Assembly: GCA_021732415.1 (NCBI GenBank)
Contig: JAKFVC010000072.1
Coordinates: 1-64,000, forward strand
Length of the DNA stretch: 64,000 nt
Source: Planctomycetaceae bacterium
Lineage (GTDB): Bacteria > Planctomycetota > Planctomycetia > Planctomycetales > Planctomycetaceae
Reading direction: 5' to 3'
Shown here: in pieces, positions 9,106-17,480 of the stretch
How positions within the stretch are numbered: the first letter of the stretch is position 1
Layout of the letters: every line of letters starts with the position of its first letter
Notes under the pieces: generated by a model
Databases searched by the model: none
The model's input: the letters and a program-made list of their open reading frames with translations, nothing else
What the model was told of the DNA's origin: nothing
Program-made: the position numbers and the translations under genes

Positions 9106-10175
9106 GTGATGCCTCGCCGAGCCTGGCGACGACGCTTCCAGATCAGGCCATCGTAAGCATAGTGCAAATAGGCGGCCACGATATTCAGCAGCAGCCAAGC
9201 CTGTAACGTTTGCCGGTCCGAAACCCAGCCGATCACTGCCAGCGAGATGGCAAATGAACCCACTGCCAGCCCCCATTGCGGGACCATGCGGGCTAGCAGA
9301 TTTTTGTCATCTGCGGGTTCTGGAAAACGCTGATGCACGGCCCAGTTCACCAGCGCCAGATACTCGGTGGCGTGGCAGAGCGCCGAGACCGTCGAGAGCA
9401 GCAGTACAAGATCGAACCGATGAACGTGAACGGCCGCGAGTAGCGCCGTGTAGAGTGTTAAAAAACTCGTCAGATACAGCAGTCCGCCGCGATCGTCTCG
9501 ACCTCGATTTCTGATGACCAGCGCAATCAAAATCGCCGGCAAACCCATCCAGAACCAGTCGGCCTTCTGAAGCCAGGCATCTAACCGATCGGGAGACCAG
9601 TCGGCCGAGACCGGCGAGATTCCCACGAACATCTCACCCAGCAGCGACCATTGCAGACCCGACATTCTCAAGATCACATACAGCACGAATCCGCGAACCA
9701 GCAATTTTTCAAACCCGGCATGACCTGTTGCTGGTGATCCCGATTGGCGGGCGTAGATACGGACGATCCCCGCATGTTGCGAGGCAAAGTGCCAGGCATT
9801 CCACAAATAGTCAATCGCCAGCAGACAGGTCAGTGTCCCCGTCGAAATACGCACGGTGAAACACAGGGCGATCGCCATCACCGCCAGCAGCACAAACGTT
9901 TTGGGTCGCTCGCCGAAGCGATCTCGATCCAGAAAAACCAGTGCGAGCGTAATCCAGCGATGAGGGGTCGTCACGAAATACATCTGCCAGAACCGGGTCC
10001 CTTCATGGAACTCCGGGCCAAACACGATGAGCAGCACGGCTAACACCGGCCAGGCGACATTCGCGATGAAGAGTGCGTCAAACCACGGATTGACTAACCA
10101 GGCCGACGCCGCGCGTGCCGGAACGATCTTCGTACGAACCGGCTCTAGCGCAACAGACTCGACCGTCGTAGTCAT
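9102..10175 (-). CDS. multi-pass membrane protein of unknown function
   Basis: This 357-residue protein has about nine to ten hydrophobic segments. Histidine-bearing motifs lie close to or inside the membrane: TTPHRWITLALVFLDRDRF, YLWNAWHFASQHAGI, SALCHATEYLALVNW and LHYAYDGLIWK. Clustered membrane His and Asp residues often bind metal, so a membrane metalloenzyme is possible, but I do not recognise the family. The C-terminus is strongly basic (WKRRRQARR), pointing to a cytoplasmic end. The gene ends in a 4-base ATGA overlap with the TPR membrane gene, which makes a two-gene operon. The start is the first ATG at 10175. Confidence 0.7.
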   Translation of the reverse strand: MTTTVESVALEPVRTKIVPARAASAWLVNPWFDALFIANVAWPVLAVLLIVFGPEFHEGTRFWQMYFVTTPHRWITLALVFLDRDRFGERPKTFVLLAVMAIALCFTVRISTGTLTCLLAIDYLWNAWHFASQHAGIVRIYARQSGSPATGHAGFEKLLVRGFVLYVILRMSGLQWSLLGEMFVGISPVSADWSPDRLDAWLQKADWFWMGLPAILIALVIRNRGRDDRGGLLYLTSFLTLYTALLAAVHVHRFDLVLLLSTVSALCHATEYLALVNWAVHQRFPEPADDKNLLARMVPQWGLAVGSFAISLAVIGWVSDRQTLQAWLLLNIVAAYLHYAYDGLIWKRRRQARRGIT

Positions 10176-10252
10176 GTATCACAACCGGCCCACTGGCCGA
10201 TTTTCGCGACCGGGTGTTCACAGTCCAGCATTTCACTCAGTGGATCGTCTTA

Positions 10253-10268
10253 AGACCACCTGTGGTCT
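10253..10268. terminator. small hairpin between two minus-strand genes
   Basis: AGACCAC/GTGGTCT forms a 7-bp stem with a 2-base loop, about 70 bases 3' of the response-regulator stop. No T-tract is present; it could be a transcript end or an operator-like palindrome. Confidence 0.3.
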
Positions 10269-10339
10269 CACCGCCATCATAGGGAAGGCAGATTGAGAAT
10301 TGATGACGTGAGTGTGAAAGTCCGATGAACCAGCGCTCT

Positions 10340-11059
10340 TCACCCGTGCAACTGAGGAGCGACGCTCTGGACATCACCAATCCGGTAACCCAGCCCCCAA
10401 ACCGTTTCGATGACTCCCGCCCAACAACCGAGCTTCTTTCGCAATACCTTGACATGTCCATCAATTGTGCGTTCGAGCAAGCCCCAGGCATTTCCGCCGC
10501 ACGCTTCCAGCAATTCCCGTCGCGTCACCGGCTGACCATCCTTGTTGAGAAGAATCCACAAGATCCCGCATTCGGTCGGAGTCAACTGGAAGTCATCGCC
10601 ATTGATCGTCAGGCGCATACTGTCTCGTTGCAGCCGCACCGCTCGACGTTGGATGATGTCCTTTGCACTCTGTAAGTTTCGCCTTCGCCGGATGTGGGCC
10701 TTCATCCGCTCGACAATCAACCGGTCGCTGCGCGGCATCAGCACGACGTCGTCCACCCCCGCCTCAAACCCACAAATCTCTTCAGATTCCGATCCAATCG
10801 AGGTCGCAAACATGACCGCCACGGGCTCGGTCCGCTGGTCGCTCCTGAGCCGCCGACAGAAATCCAATTTCACGTTGGAGTCCAGCTCGGGCCCCAGAAA
10901 GATCAAGTCCGAGACTTCTTCCTGCTGCTGCAACGCCTCCCAGGCGGCCTGGACGTCATTCACGATCTGGGCGTGAAAAGGTTCGTCAACAAAATTATCC
11001 CGCAGGGCTTTGGCAATTTCCTGGCAAATACCCACCAGCAAGATATTCGAAGTCGCCAT
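10340..11059 (-). CDS. OmpR-type DNA-binding regulator with a degenerate receiver domain
   Basis: This 239-residue protein has a receiver-like domain (about 5-125) and an OmpR/PhoB winged helix (about 140-230, with LTPTECGILWILL, ERTIDGHVKVLRKKL and VIETVWGLGYRI). The receiver fold is recognisable, but its active site is not. The acidic pair position reads LLVGICQE, the phospho-acceptor Asp position in DLIFLGPELD is Gly56, and the Lys position in DDVVLMPRSD is Met108. It therefore probably works without phosphorylation, as in atypical response regulators, responding through protein level or another ligand. No histidine kinase is adjacent. It faces the DUF1592 operon across a 597-base gap holding a 236-bp inverted repeat element. 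Confidence 0.82.
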   Translation of the reverse strand: MATSNILLVGICQEIAKALRDNFVDEPFHAQIVNDVQAAWEALQQQEEVSDLIFLGPELDSNVKLDFCRRLRSDQRTEPVAVMFATSIGSESEEICGFEAGVDDVVLMPRSDRLIVERMKAHIRRRRNLQSAKDIIQRRAVRLQRDSMRLTINGDDFQLTPTECGILWILLNKDGQPVTRRELLEACGGNAWGLLERTIDGHVKVLRKKLGCWAGVIETVWGLGYRIGDVQSVAPQLHG

Positions 11060-11656
11060 GCAATTCGCACCCCAATCGTCGCTCCGCCGAGATCGGCGAA
11101 GTCGAATTCGTCATATTTCTCGCGCAATTCGCCCCAGAATTGCGAGAAGACCTCAAGGCAGTGAGCGTTATGGGATGCTAGCCTGCTGATGTGAAGAAAA
11201 TGTGATGGAATCTTGAAAAATAGACATCGCGTCAGTTGCCACAAGCTTAGGGGGCACGCGCTATAGGTTGGGAGCATTTCGAAACCGCCCCCGTTGGGCT
11301 TGTCCCAACGGAGCGCTGACTGGTCAGCTACCCACCGGTAAGTTTTGCAGTATTCTCAACCTTTACGTCTCCGATGCCCCCTGCCGCCGTGAGCGAACCG
11401 TTGTCGAAGCAACGACTGGCTGGCGGCAGGGAGCATCGGAGACCACGCGTTGAGGGTCCAGAACGTTCCCCTCTAGTAGCTGGCCAGTCACCGCTCCGTT
11501 GGGACAAGCCCAGCGGGGGCGAAAATACACCGTAATTCTGGGTTTCACCGAATGAAATATTGGCTGAAATCACATCGCGTCCGACGTTAGGAACGTGTAG
11601 TCTATAAGCACCCCGTTTCAGATCATCGGTCTAAATCCTGTCGGAGCACTCTTCGC
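11060..11656. other. 597-base divergent intergenic region
   Basis: This region lies between the atypical regulator (minus) and the DUF1592 cytochrome gene (plus). It holds the 236-bp inverted repeat described separately and presumably both promoters. The short ORFs inside it are products of the repeat and not convincing genes. Confidence 0.6.
11286..11521. mobile_element. 236-bp MITE-like inverted repeat element
   Basis: Terminal arms at 11286-11331 and 11476-11521 are 46 bp long with three mismatches. A second, inner pair of arms (11367-11388 and 11422-11443, 22 bp, one mismatch) lies in register, so the whole element can fold into one long cruciform with internal bulges. It contains no gene. 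The size, terminal repeats and intergenic position suggest a miniature inverted-repeat element or a composite palindrome. A target-site duplication was not identified. Confidence 0.65.
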
Positions 11657-14074
11657 GTGTGTGGTCCTCTGTATAAGCTCGCCCTTCAGATCTTCGCTGT
11701 GCTCTGGTTGCTCGTACCGATTGTCGGCCACACGACGGCCGCCATCGCCCAAGAGGTCACCTTTTCACGCGACATCCTGCCGGTTCTGCAGGCGCGATGT
11801 GCCAAGTGCCACGGAACGGACCAGCACGAGGGACATGTCGACTTTTCCCCGCTAACCGACGACAAGTCGGCCGCTCGGCAGCGCAAGTTGTGGCGCAAGG
11901 TCATTGCCCAGATCGAATCCGGCGAGATGCCTCCGCCGGACGCCCGCCAATTGACGGCAGATGAACGAAGTCGGCTGCTCGGATGGCTGAAAGCGACAAT
12001 CACGACTGTTGACTGCAGTGACCCGGCCAACCGTGATCCTGGACCTGCGACACTGCGGCGGCTCAGCCTGGCGGAATACAACCGCACGGTTCGCGACTTA
12101 CTCGGATTTGAATTCGACGCCACAACCGCAGTCGGCATGACCGACGAAACGGGAGAGGGGAACACATTTGGTAACATGGCGGCTGCACTCGAAATTCCGT
12201 CGGCATTAATCGATAAGTATTTCGCGGCCGCGGATCAGATTCTCGATCGCTTCCTCGGAACGGAACTCAGCTCGTCAGTCGACGGCCGTATTCAAGAACA
12301 AGCTCGAATCAATCGCGAACAACTCTTCGGACTGCAGCCGGGTGCATGGCGGAAATCAGATTACGTCGTAGCTCCGCCGATGAATGTCTCACCGCGCGAC
12401 GCGGCCCGCGGCATCATCGCGCAATTCGCTCGTCGAGCCTACCGCGGCCAGATGAGCGATGCCGATCTCGAGCGTCTGTTGACTCTCTTCGATCGCGCCT
12501 TGGCCCAGGGCAAGAACTATGGCGACGGAGTGCGGTTGATGCTGAAGGCAGTTCTCGTTTCCCCCAAATTCCTCTATCGCATCGAACTGAATCGCTCGAC
12601 CGCAAAGCCGGGCGAGCCGTATCCTGTCAGCGACAACGAACTCGCGGTCCGGCTCTCCTATTTCCTCTGGTCGAGCATGCCCGACGGCGAGCTACAAGAC
12701 CTCGCGAATCGCGGCAGACTGACTGCCCCCGGGCCCTCGACGGAATCAGTCAAGTACCCCGGCAAGGTGATCGCCGGCCCAGGTTCTGCCCAGCACCAGG
12801 GCAACAATGCAGCCACTGTTTTCGATGGGGACTTGCTCACGAATCTCGACGGGCCCGACGCGAACAGCTACTGGATCGGACTCGATCTGGGCGAGACCAA
12901 GGCCATTCGCCAGTTATGCTACGCAGGGCGGGTCGCTCATGAATATCGCCTGATCGGTGGTAAGTTCCAGGCGTGTAGCAACCCCGAGTTTTCAGCCGAT
13001 GTGGTCGACATTCTGGAGATTAATGAGAAGCCCGGTACAGGCTGGATCAACTACGATTTGAAAGAGCCGATCACGACGCGCTATGTCCGTTATGTGCCGC
13101 CGAAGAATTCCTACGGCAACATCGCCGAAATCGAAGTTCGCGGTCTCGCAGAAGGCACCGTCCTTGAGCAGCAGACTCGTCGGTTGCTGGCCGATCCCCG
13201 AGCAAGATCACTGACCGACAACTTCGCCGCACGCTGGCTGCAGATTTCCAAACTCTCCACGGCACGCCCCAGCACCGAGTTCTTCCCCGAGTTTAATCCC
13301 AATGTGCGCCAGGCAATGTATGACGAAACAACGCTGTTCTTCGACACGCTCCGCCGCGAGGACCGCAGTCTCCTGGAGTTGCTTGACGCCGACTACACGT
13401 TCGTGAATGAGGAACTGGCGAAGTTCTATGGCCTGCCCGAGGTCAAGGGCAAAGACCTGCAGCGCGTGACCCTGCGGCCCGAGGATCATCGCGGCGGACT
13501 ACTCGGAATGGGCAGCGTGCTGGCTTTGACTTCGCATACATCCCGGACGAGCCCCACCATGCGTGGCAAATGGATCCTGGATGTCATTTTTGGTTCCCCG
13601 CCACCGCCACCGCCCGCGAATGTCAGTCAGATCAAAGACGAGCAGGAGAAGGGCAAGGAAGCACAAACCTTCCGACAAAAACTCGCCCAGCACGCCCAGA
13701 ACGCAGCCTGTGCGGCCTGCCATCGCAAGATGGATCCACTGGGGTTTGCCTTGGACAACTACAATGCCGTCGGCCTCTGGCGTGAGAAAGCCGGAGACCA
13801 GCCGCTGGACGTCACCGGCGAATTACCAACTGGCGAGAAACTCAACGGCATCGGCGATCTGAAGCGCGTCGTACTGACACGCAAGGCCGAATTCACTCGC
13901 AACCTGACCGAGCAGCTCCTGACGTATGCCCTCGGCCGCGAATTGGATTTCTACGACGACTGTCCGGTACAAGAGATTACTAACCAGCTCTCGACTGACA
14001 ATCATCGCTTCTCGACGTTGATACTAGGAATTGTAAAGAGTTACCCGTTCCAGAATCGAAAGAATTCCCTGTAG
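11657..14074 (+). CDS. secreted DUF1592-family cytochrome with a discoidin-like insertion
   Basis: This 805-residue protein has a signal peptide (about 1-32). The first c-type haem site is CAKCH at 48-52, with MPPP at 91-94 as a possible distal ligand region. Then come the planctomycete modules DUF1587 (LSLAEYNRTVRDLLG, about 136-150), DUF1595, DUF1592, DUF1588 (second site CAACH at 685-689, followed by KMDPLGFALDNY) and DUF1585. Between about 360 and 497 the DUF1592 region is interrupted by a beta-sandwich resembling a coagulation-factor 5/8 carbohydrate-binding domain (YWIGLDLGE, RYVRYV, IAEIEVRG). It is probably a periplasmic electron-transfer protein. It heads an operon with the DUF1552 gene 48 bases downstream, the usual genomic partner. 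Confidence 0.85.
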   Translation: MCGPLYKLALQIFAVLWLLVPIVGHTTAAIAQEVTFSRDILPVLQARCAKCHGTDQHEGHVDFSPLTDDKSAARQRKLWRKVIAQIESGEMPPPDARQLTADERSRLLGWLKATITTVDCSDPANRDPGPATLRRLSLAEYNRTVRDLLGFEFDATTAVGMTDETGEGNTFGNMAAALEIPSALIDKYFAAADQILDRFLGTELSSSVDGRIQEQARINREQLFGLQPGAWRKSDYVVAPPMNVSPRDAARGIIAQFARRAYRGQMSDADLERLLTLFDRALAQGKNYGDGVRLMLKAVLVSPKFLYRIELNRSTAKPGEPYPVSDNELAVRLSYFLWSSMPDGELQDLANRGRLTAPGPSTESVKYPGKVIAGPGSAQHQGNNAATVFDGDLLTNLDGPDANSYWIGLDLGETKAIRQLCYAGRVAHEYRLIGGKFQACSNPEFSADVVDILEINEKPGTGWINYDLKEPITTRYVRYVPPKNSYGNIAEIEVRGLAEGTVLEQQTRRLLADPRARSLTDNFAARWLQISKLSTARPSTEFFPEFNPNVRQAMYDETTLFFDTLRREDRSLLELLDADYTFVNEELAKFYGLPEVKGKDLQRVTLRPEDHRGGLLGMGSVLALTSHTSRTSPTMRGKWILDVIFGSPPPPPPANVSQIKDEQEKGKEAQTFRQKLAQHAQNAACAACHRKMDPLGFALDNYNAVGLWREKAGDQPLDVTGELPTGEKLNGIGDLKRVVLTRKAEFTRNLTEQLLTYALGRELDFYDDCPVQEITNQLSTDNHRFSTLILGIVKSYPFQNRKNSL

Positions 14075-14122
14075 CAGCCCTCACTGCTGCAAGCATTCTT
14101 CAACCTCACCTGACGGTAATCA

Positions 14123-15586
14123 ATGATGAATCAAACCGGCCCTGCCATCTCCCGACGCACAATCCTCCGGAGCACCGGAGCATTACTGGCACTCCCATTT
14201 CTGGAATCTCTTTTCCCGTCAAAGGTCTCTGCGGCGGCTGATCTCGGCCGTCCTCCAGTGCGGTTTGGAATCTTCACAGTGACCGGCGGAACGGTGCTCG
14301 AATCGTGGCGTCCTCAGGAAGCCGGGCCGCTGACCAAACTGCCGTCGATTCTGCGGCCGTTAGACTTCGCCAAGAACGACATCACCGTGGTCTCCGGCCT
14401 GTCGCATGCCGGGCGCTCGGAGAATTTGAACGCTCACGAACACTGCTCGTTGATGCATCTGACGGGTGCTCCCTCCGTGAAGAAGGAAGGGGGCAAGTTC
14501 TATGCAGAAGTGTCTGTCGATCAAGCGGCCGCTCACGTTCTCGGGAAGGACACGCTGTTGCCCTCATTGGAGATCGGCCTGGCGGGGGGCGAGAAGAACT
14601 ATTCTTTCCGCTCCCGCGATTCCGTCGTCCCGTCTGAAGGCAATCCGCGCTTGATCTTTGACCGCATGTTTCGCGGTCGACAACCCGTCGTCCCCAATTG
14701 GCAAAGACGAGCCCAAGCGGGTAACGTGCCATCGGCTCCGGGTACCGATAAGGATTCCCTGGACCGCAGCGTCCTGGATTTGGTTCTCGATCAAGCGAAT
14801 AGCCTGCGCAGCGGACTCGGCCAGAACGATCGACACAAGTTAGACCAATACCTCGATTCGGTCCGATCGGTCGAGAAACGAATTGCCTTCATCGAATCAC
14901 GGCAACGACAGGACCTGCTGGACCTCGCCTCGCCGGGACCATCACAGTTGAACCTGCCGAGCGGTCTGCCGAAAGCGGGAGTTCCGTTATGGGAATTGAC
15001 CCGTCCCATCGACCAGGATCCCTCACGCCACGGTGATTACATCCGCCTGATGGCCGACATGATGGTCCTCGCTTTCCAAACCGACACGACACGCGTCGTG
15101 ACCTTCGCCGCAGGCAGCGACGAAAGCATGTTTCCCGGAGTGGTCACCGTCGGTTACGAACGTCACTGTCACACCCTGGAACATCAAGGTAACGCGTTCC
15201 GTCCCGAAGAAGCCGATCCCATCGCGCGCGAAGCGTGCCGCCAGATTCATGCCTGGTACACCCAGCTGTTCGCCGAAACCGTCAAGAAGATGCGGGAGAT
15301 CGACGAGGGAGGCAGCTCGCTCCTCGACAACAGCGTGCTCCTCTACACGAGTTATATGTCGGACGGAGGACACGGCCGCGATGACTATCCGGTGGTCATC
15401 GCAGGCAAGGGTGGTGGAGCATTGAAACCGGGCAACCATCTCGCGTTTCCCAAGCAGGCCCCGATGGCCAATTTGTACGTCGAGTTGCTGAACGTGCTGG
15501 GCGTCCAGACGAGTTCCTTCGGTGACAGCCATACGTCGCGATTCGCAGGAAGCTACAACGGAAGGCTACCGGGACTTGTCGGCTGA
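14123..15586 (+). CDS. DUF1552 (HXXSHH) exported protein
   Basis: This 487-residue protein has a twin-arginine-type leader (SRRTILRSTGALLALPFL, residues 9-26), implying export in folded form. The body matches the planctomycete DUF1552 family: GIFTVTGGTVLESWRP near the start, LNAHEHCSLMHLTGAPS in the middle, and a C-terminal SYMSDGGHGRDDYPVVIAGKG block resembling the alkaline-phosphatase-fold DUF1501/1552 proteins. The function is not established. Family members nearly always follow a DUF1592 cytochrome gene, as here, suggesting a shared exported redox or hydrolytic system. ATG at 14123. Confidence 0.83.
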   Translation: MMNQTGPAISRRTILRSTGALLALPFLESLFPSKVSAAADLGRPPVRFGIFTVTGGTVLESWRPQEAGPLTKLPSILRPLDFAKNDITVVSGLSHAGRSENLNAHEHCSLMHLTGAPSVKKEGGKFYAEVSVDQAAAHVLGKDTLLPSLEIGLAGGEKNYSFRSRDSVVPSEGNPRLIFDRMFRGRQPVVPNWQRRAQAGNVPSAPGTDKDSLDRSVLDLVLDQANSLRSGLGQNDRHKLDQYLDSVRSVEKRIAFIESRQRQDLLDLASPGPSQLNLPSGLPKAGVPLWELTRPIDQDPSRHGDYIRLMADMMVLAFQTDTTRVVTFAAGSDESMFPGVVTVGYERHCHTLEHQGNAFRPEEADPIAREACRQIHAWYTQLFAETVKKMREIDEGGSSLLDNSVLLYTSYMSDGGHGRDDYPVVIAGKGGGALKPGNHLAFPKQAPMANLYVELLNVLGVQTSSFGDSHTSRFAGSYNGRLPGLVG

Positions 15587-15645
15587 CCCGTAATACTTAG
15601 CACTGCGCATTGCCACCTCCATCAAGCTCCAACAAAGGTCCCCAA

Positions 15646-16566
15646 ATGTTTGTCGCCGTCGGCCATCATGGTTTGCGTTTGGCCTCCACCGATGGCATCG
15701 AATGGACTCACGCGCAGATCAGTAAAGAGGGTGAAGTCTATCGAGCTGTTGCATTTGGCAATGGTCGCTTTGCAGCCGTGGGCTCGTATGGTGGATCAAA
15801 CATCTTTGCATCGACCGGTGATGGCCAGATGTGGGAATCCAGCACACGCGATGCCCGGTATGTGACCTATCTCAGAGGCATCGGTTTCGGAAAAGGTGAG
15901 TTTATCGGGCTGGGGGGCGATCCCGGAGCAGTCGGCGATTCGCGACCTTTTGTGATGACCTGCAAGGACGGCAAGTCCTGGAGCGAGCCGACTCAGGTCG
16001 TCGCGACACAAGCGCTGTTACCCGGCGGCTCAACGATCCAGCCCGGTGATAAACCGCTGCCATCCAGCAAGAACATGCTGCGCCGCATCGCGTATGGTAA
16101 CGAACGATTTGTCGCCGTGGGTGACCGTGGACGCCGGTCGGTTTCGCTCGATGCCAAAGAATGGACCGATACTCCTAACGTGAAGGCTCTCGATACGCTG
16201 ATCGATGTCACCTTCGGCAACGGGATCTTCGTCGGAGTCGGCCTGCATGGGCTGCGGATCAGCAGCGAAGACGGCGTGAAGTGGTCCGAGAAACTCGTCG
16301 GCGAAGAAGGCGAACACATCAACTCGGTCGTCTGGACCGGAGACCGCTTCGTAGCCGTAGGGCAGGGTGCGACCTACACATCACCGGACGGCATCAAATG
16401 GGAGCGCGCACCGAACCAGAACGCACCACTCATCGCAGTCTTCGGTCAGGGCAAATTCGTCGGCTCTAACTGGCGCGGGCGAATCCTGCATTCCACCGAT
16501 GCCATCGCCTGGAAAGACGTCTTCCAAGCCCCCCATCACGTAGAAGCGGTGGCGTTCGGCAGTTAG
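15646..16566 (+). CDS. beta-propeller repeat protein, no export signal
   Basis: This protein of about 306 residues consists of repeated blades with the pattern F-V-A-V-G-x-x-G-x-x-x-x-S-x-D-G-x-x-W (for example MFVAVGHHGLRLASTDG, RFVAVGDRGRRSVSLDA, RFVAVGQGATYTSPDG). These resemble the Ycf48/sialidase-like propeller families. I chose the ATG at 15646 because AAAGG lies about 10 bases upstream; a TTG at 15610 would add 12 residues. Neither start gives a signal peptide, which is odd beside two exported partners. It lies about 60 bases after the DUF1552 gene, so it is probably the third cistron. The catalytic role is unknown; binding is more likely than enzyme activity. Confidence 0.72.
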   Translation: MFVAVGHHGLRLASTDGIEWTHAQISKEGEVYRAVAFGNGRFAAVGSYGGSNIFASTGDGQMWESSTRDARYVTYLRGIGFGKGEFIGLGGDPGAVGDSRPFVMTCKDGKSWSEPTQVVATQALLPGGSTIQPGDKPLPSSKNMLRRIAYGNERFVAVGDRGRRSVSLDAKEWTDTPNVKALDTLIDVTFGNGIFVGVGLHGLRISSEDGVKWSEKLVGEEGEHINSVVWTGDRFVAVGQGATYTSPDGIKWERAPNQNAPLIAVFGQGKFVGSNWRGRILHSTDAIAWKDVFQAPHHVEAVAFGS

Positions 16567-16597
16567 ACCAAGGTTCACGCGTACGAGTGCAAACCGA

Positions 16598-16718
16598 CGA
16601 AGAGTTTTTAGAACACTAATCTACGCTAATCAACACTGATCAAACAGACGCGCTCCAGCCGGGATCTCGACATGGAGCTTTCCGGATTAGCGAAGATCAG
16701 TGTTCCAAAACTTCTTCG
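16598..16718. repeat. imperfect inverted repeat between convergent genes
   Basis: GAACACTAATCTACGCTAATC (16611-16631) pairs with 16684-16704 with two mismatches, and pairing extends outwards through CGAAG/CTTCG, with arms of about 34 bp. It lies between the propeller gene and the MaoC-like gene, which converge, so it may serve as a bidirectional transcript end. A small GTCAGG/CCTGAC hairpin lies at about 16766-16781. Confidence 0.7.
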
Positions 16719-16781
16719 TAACTCCGACAAGTCATCCACCACCGCCCATTGTTCAACCCCCAGCGTCAGGCACAGCCTGAC

Positions 16782-17258
16782 CTACACGAACGGCCGCATT
16801 GGGACCACGAGTTTCGCCGTCATCACTTGAAGAATCTCCCCCAATTGATCCCGAGTCTCACACCGAATCGTGGCAATACCGCGATCAGGCCGCGACCGCG
16901 TGGGTCGCGTTTCAATGATCTCGCTGAAGACCTGCAATAGTGAATCAGGCGGAGTCGGCTTGGGCCAACTCACTTCCACGCCGGCCCCGATAATTCCCCC
17001 CGCGATCGTCAACCCGCTCTCGGTCATGAGCCGCATCGTAATCGAGGCCGTATGCCAACCACTGGCAACGAGGCCTTTGAAGAATGTATTCTTCGCCGCT
17101 TCGGGATCCGTGTGAAACGGTTGAGGATCGAACTCGCGGGCGTACTTCTGGACTTGCTCCGCATCGAGCTGATGCGTCCCGCTGACAAATTTCTGGCCGA
17201 CATATAAGTCGTTGAAATACAGCACGTTTTCAGCAGGTTGTTGCTTCGCGGTTTCCAT
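16782..17258 (-). CDS. MaoC-like (R)-hydratase/dehydratase
   Basis: This 158-residue single hot-dog-fold protein has the MaoC/hydratase-2 signature region YAREFDPQPFHTDPEAA, with Asp44 and His49 as the expected catalytic pair, followed by FKGLVASGWHTASITMRL, which is typical of the family. It would add water to or remove water from an enoyl- or acyl-CoA-type substrate in the cytoplasm; the exact substrate is unknown. Its length is normal for a single-domain MaoC protein. It is divergent from the fumarase gene, with a 222-base gap, but nothing shows that the two share a pathway. Confidence 0.85.
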   Translation of the reverse strand: METAKQQPAENVLYFNDLYVGQKFVSGTHQLDAEQVQKYAREFDPQPFHTDPEAAKNTFFKGLVASGWHTASITMRLMTESGLTIAGGIIGAGVEVSWPKPTPPDSLLQVFSEIIETRPTRSRPDRGIATIRCETRDQLGEILQVMTAKLVVPMRPFV

Positions 17259-17480
17259 GTTTTTCTGCGTACCCCAGATTGATCAGGTGGGCCCGGTACC
17301 ATAACTCCCCGGATCTTGTGTTCGCGAAACGAATTCCAAATGTCCTGCCCACGTCGACAGCGGATTTATCGGACAAGACTCGCCATCCCATTATAGAGCT
17401 CTGGCCCACCCTAGAATTACCATAAGCTCGATTTTGTGCGAGATTAGTCCACCACAGCGTTCGCATCAGGAGTTGATCTC

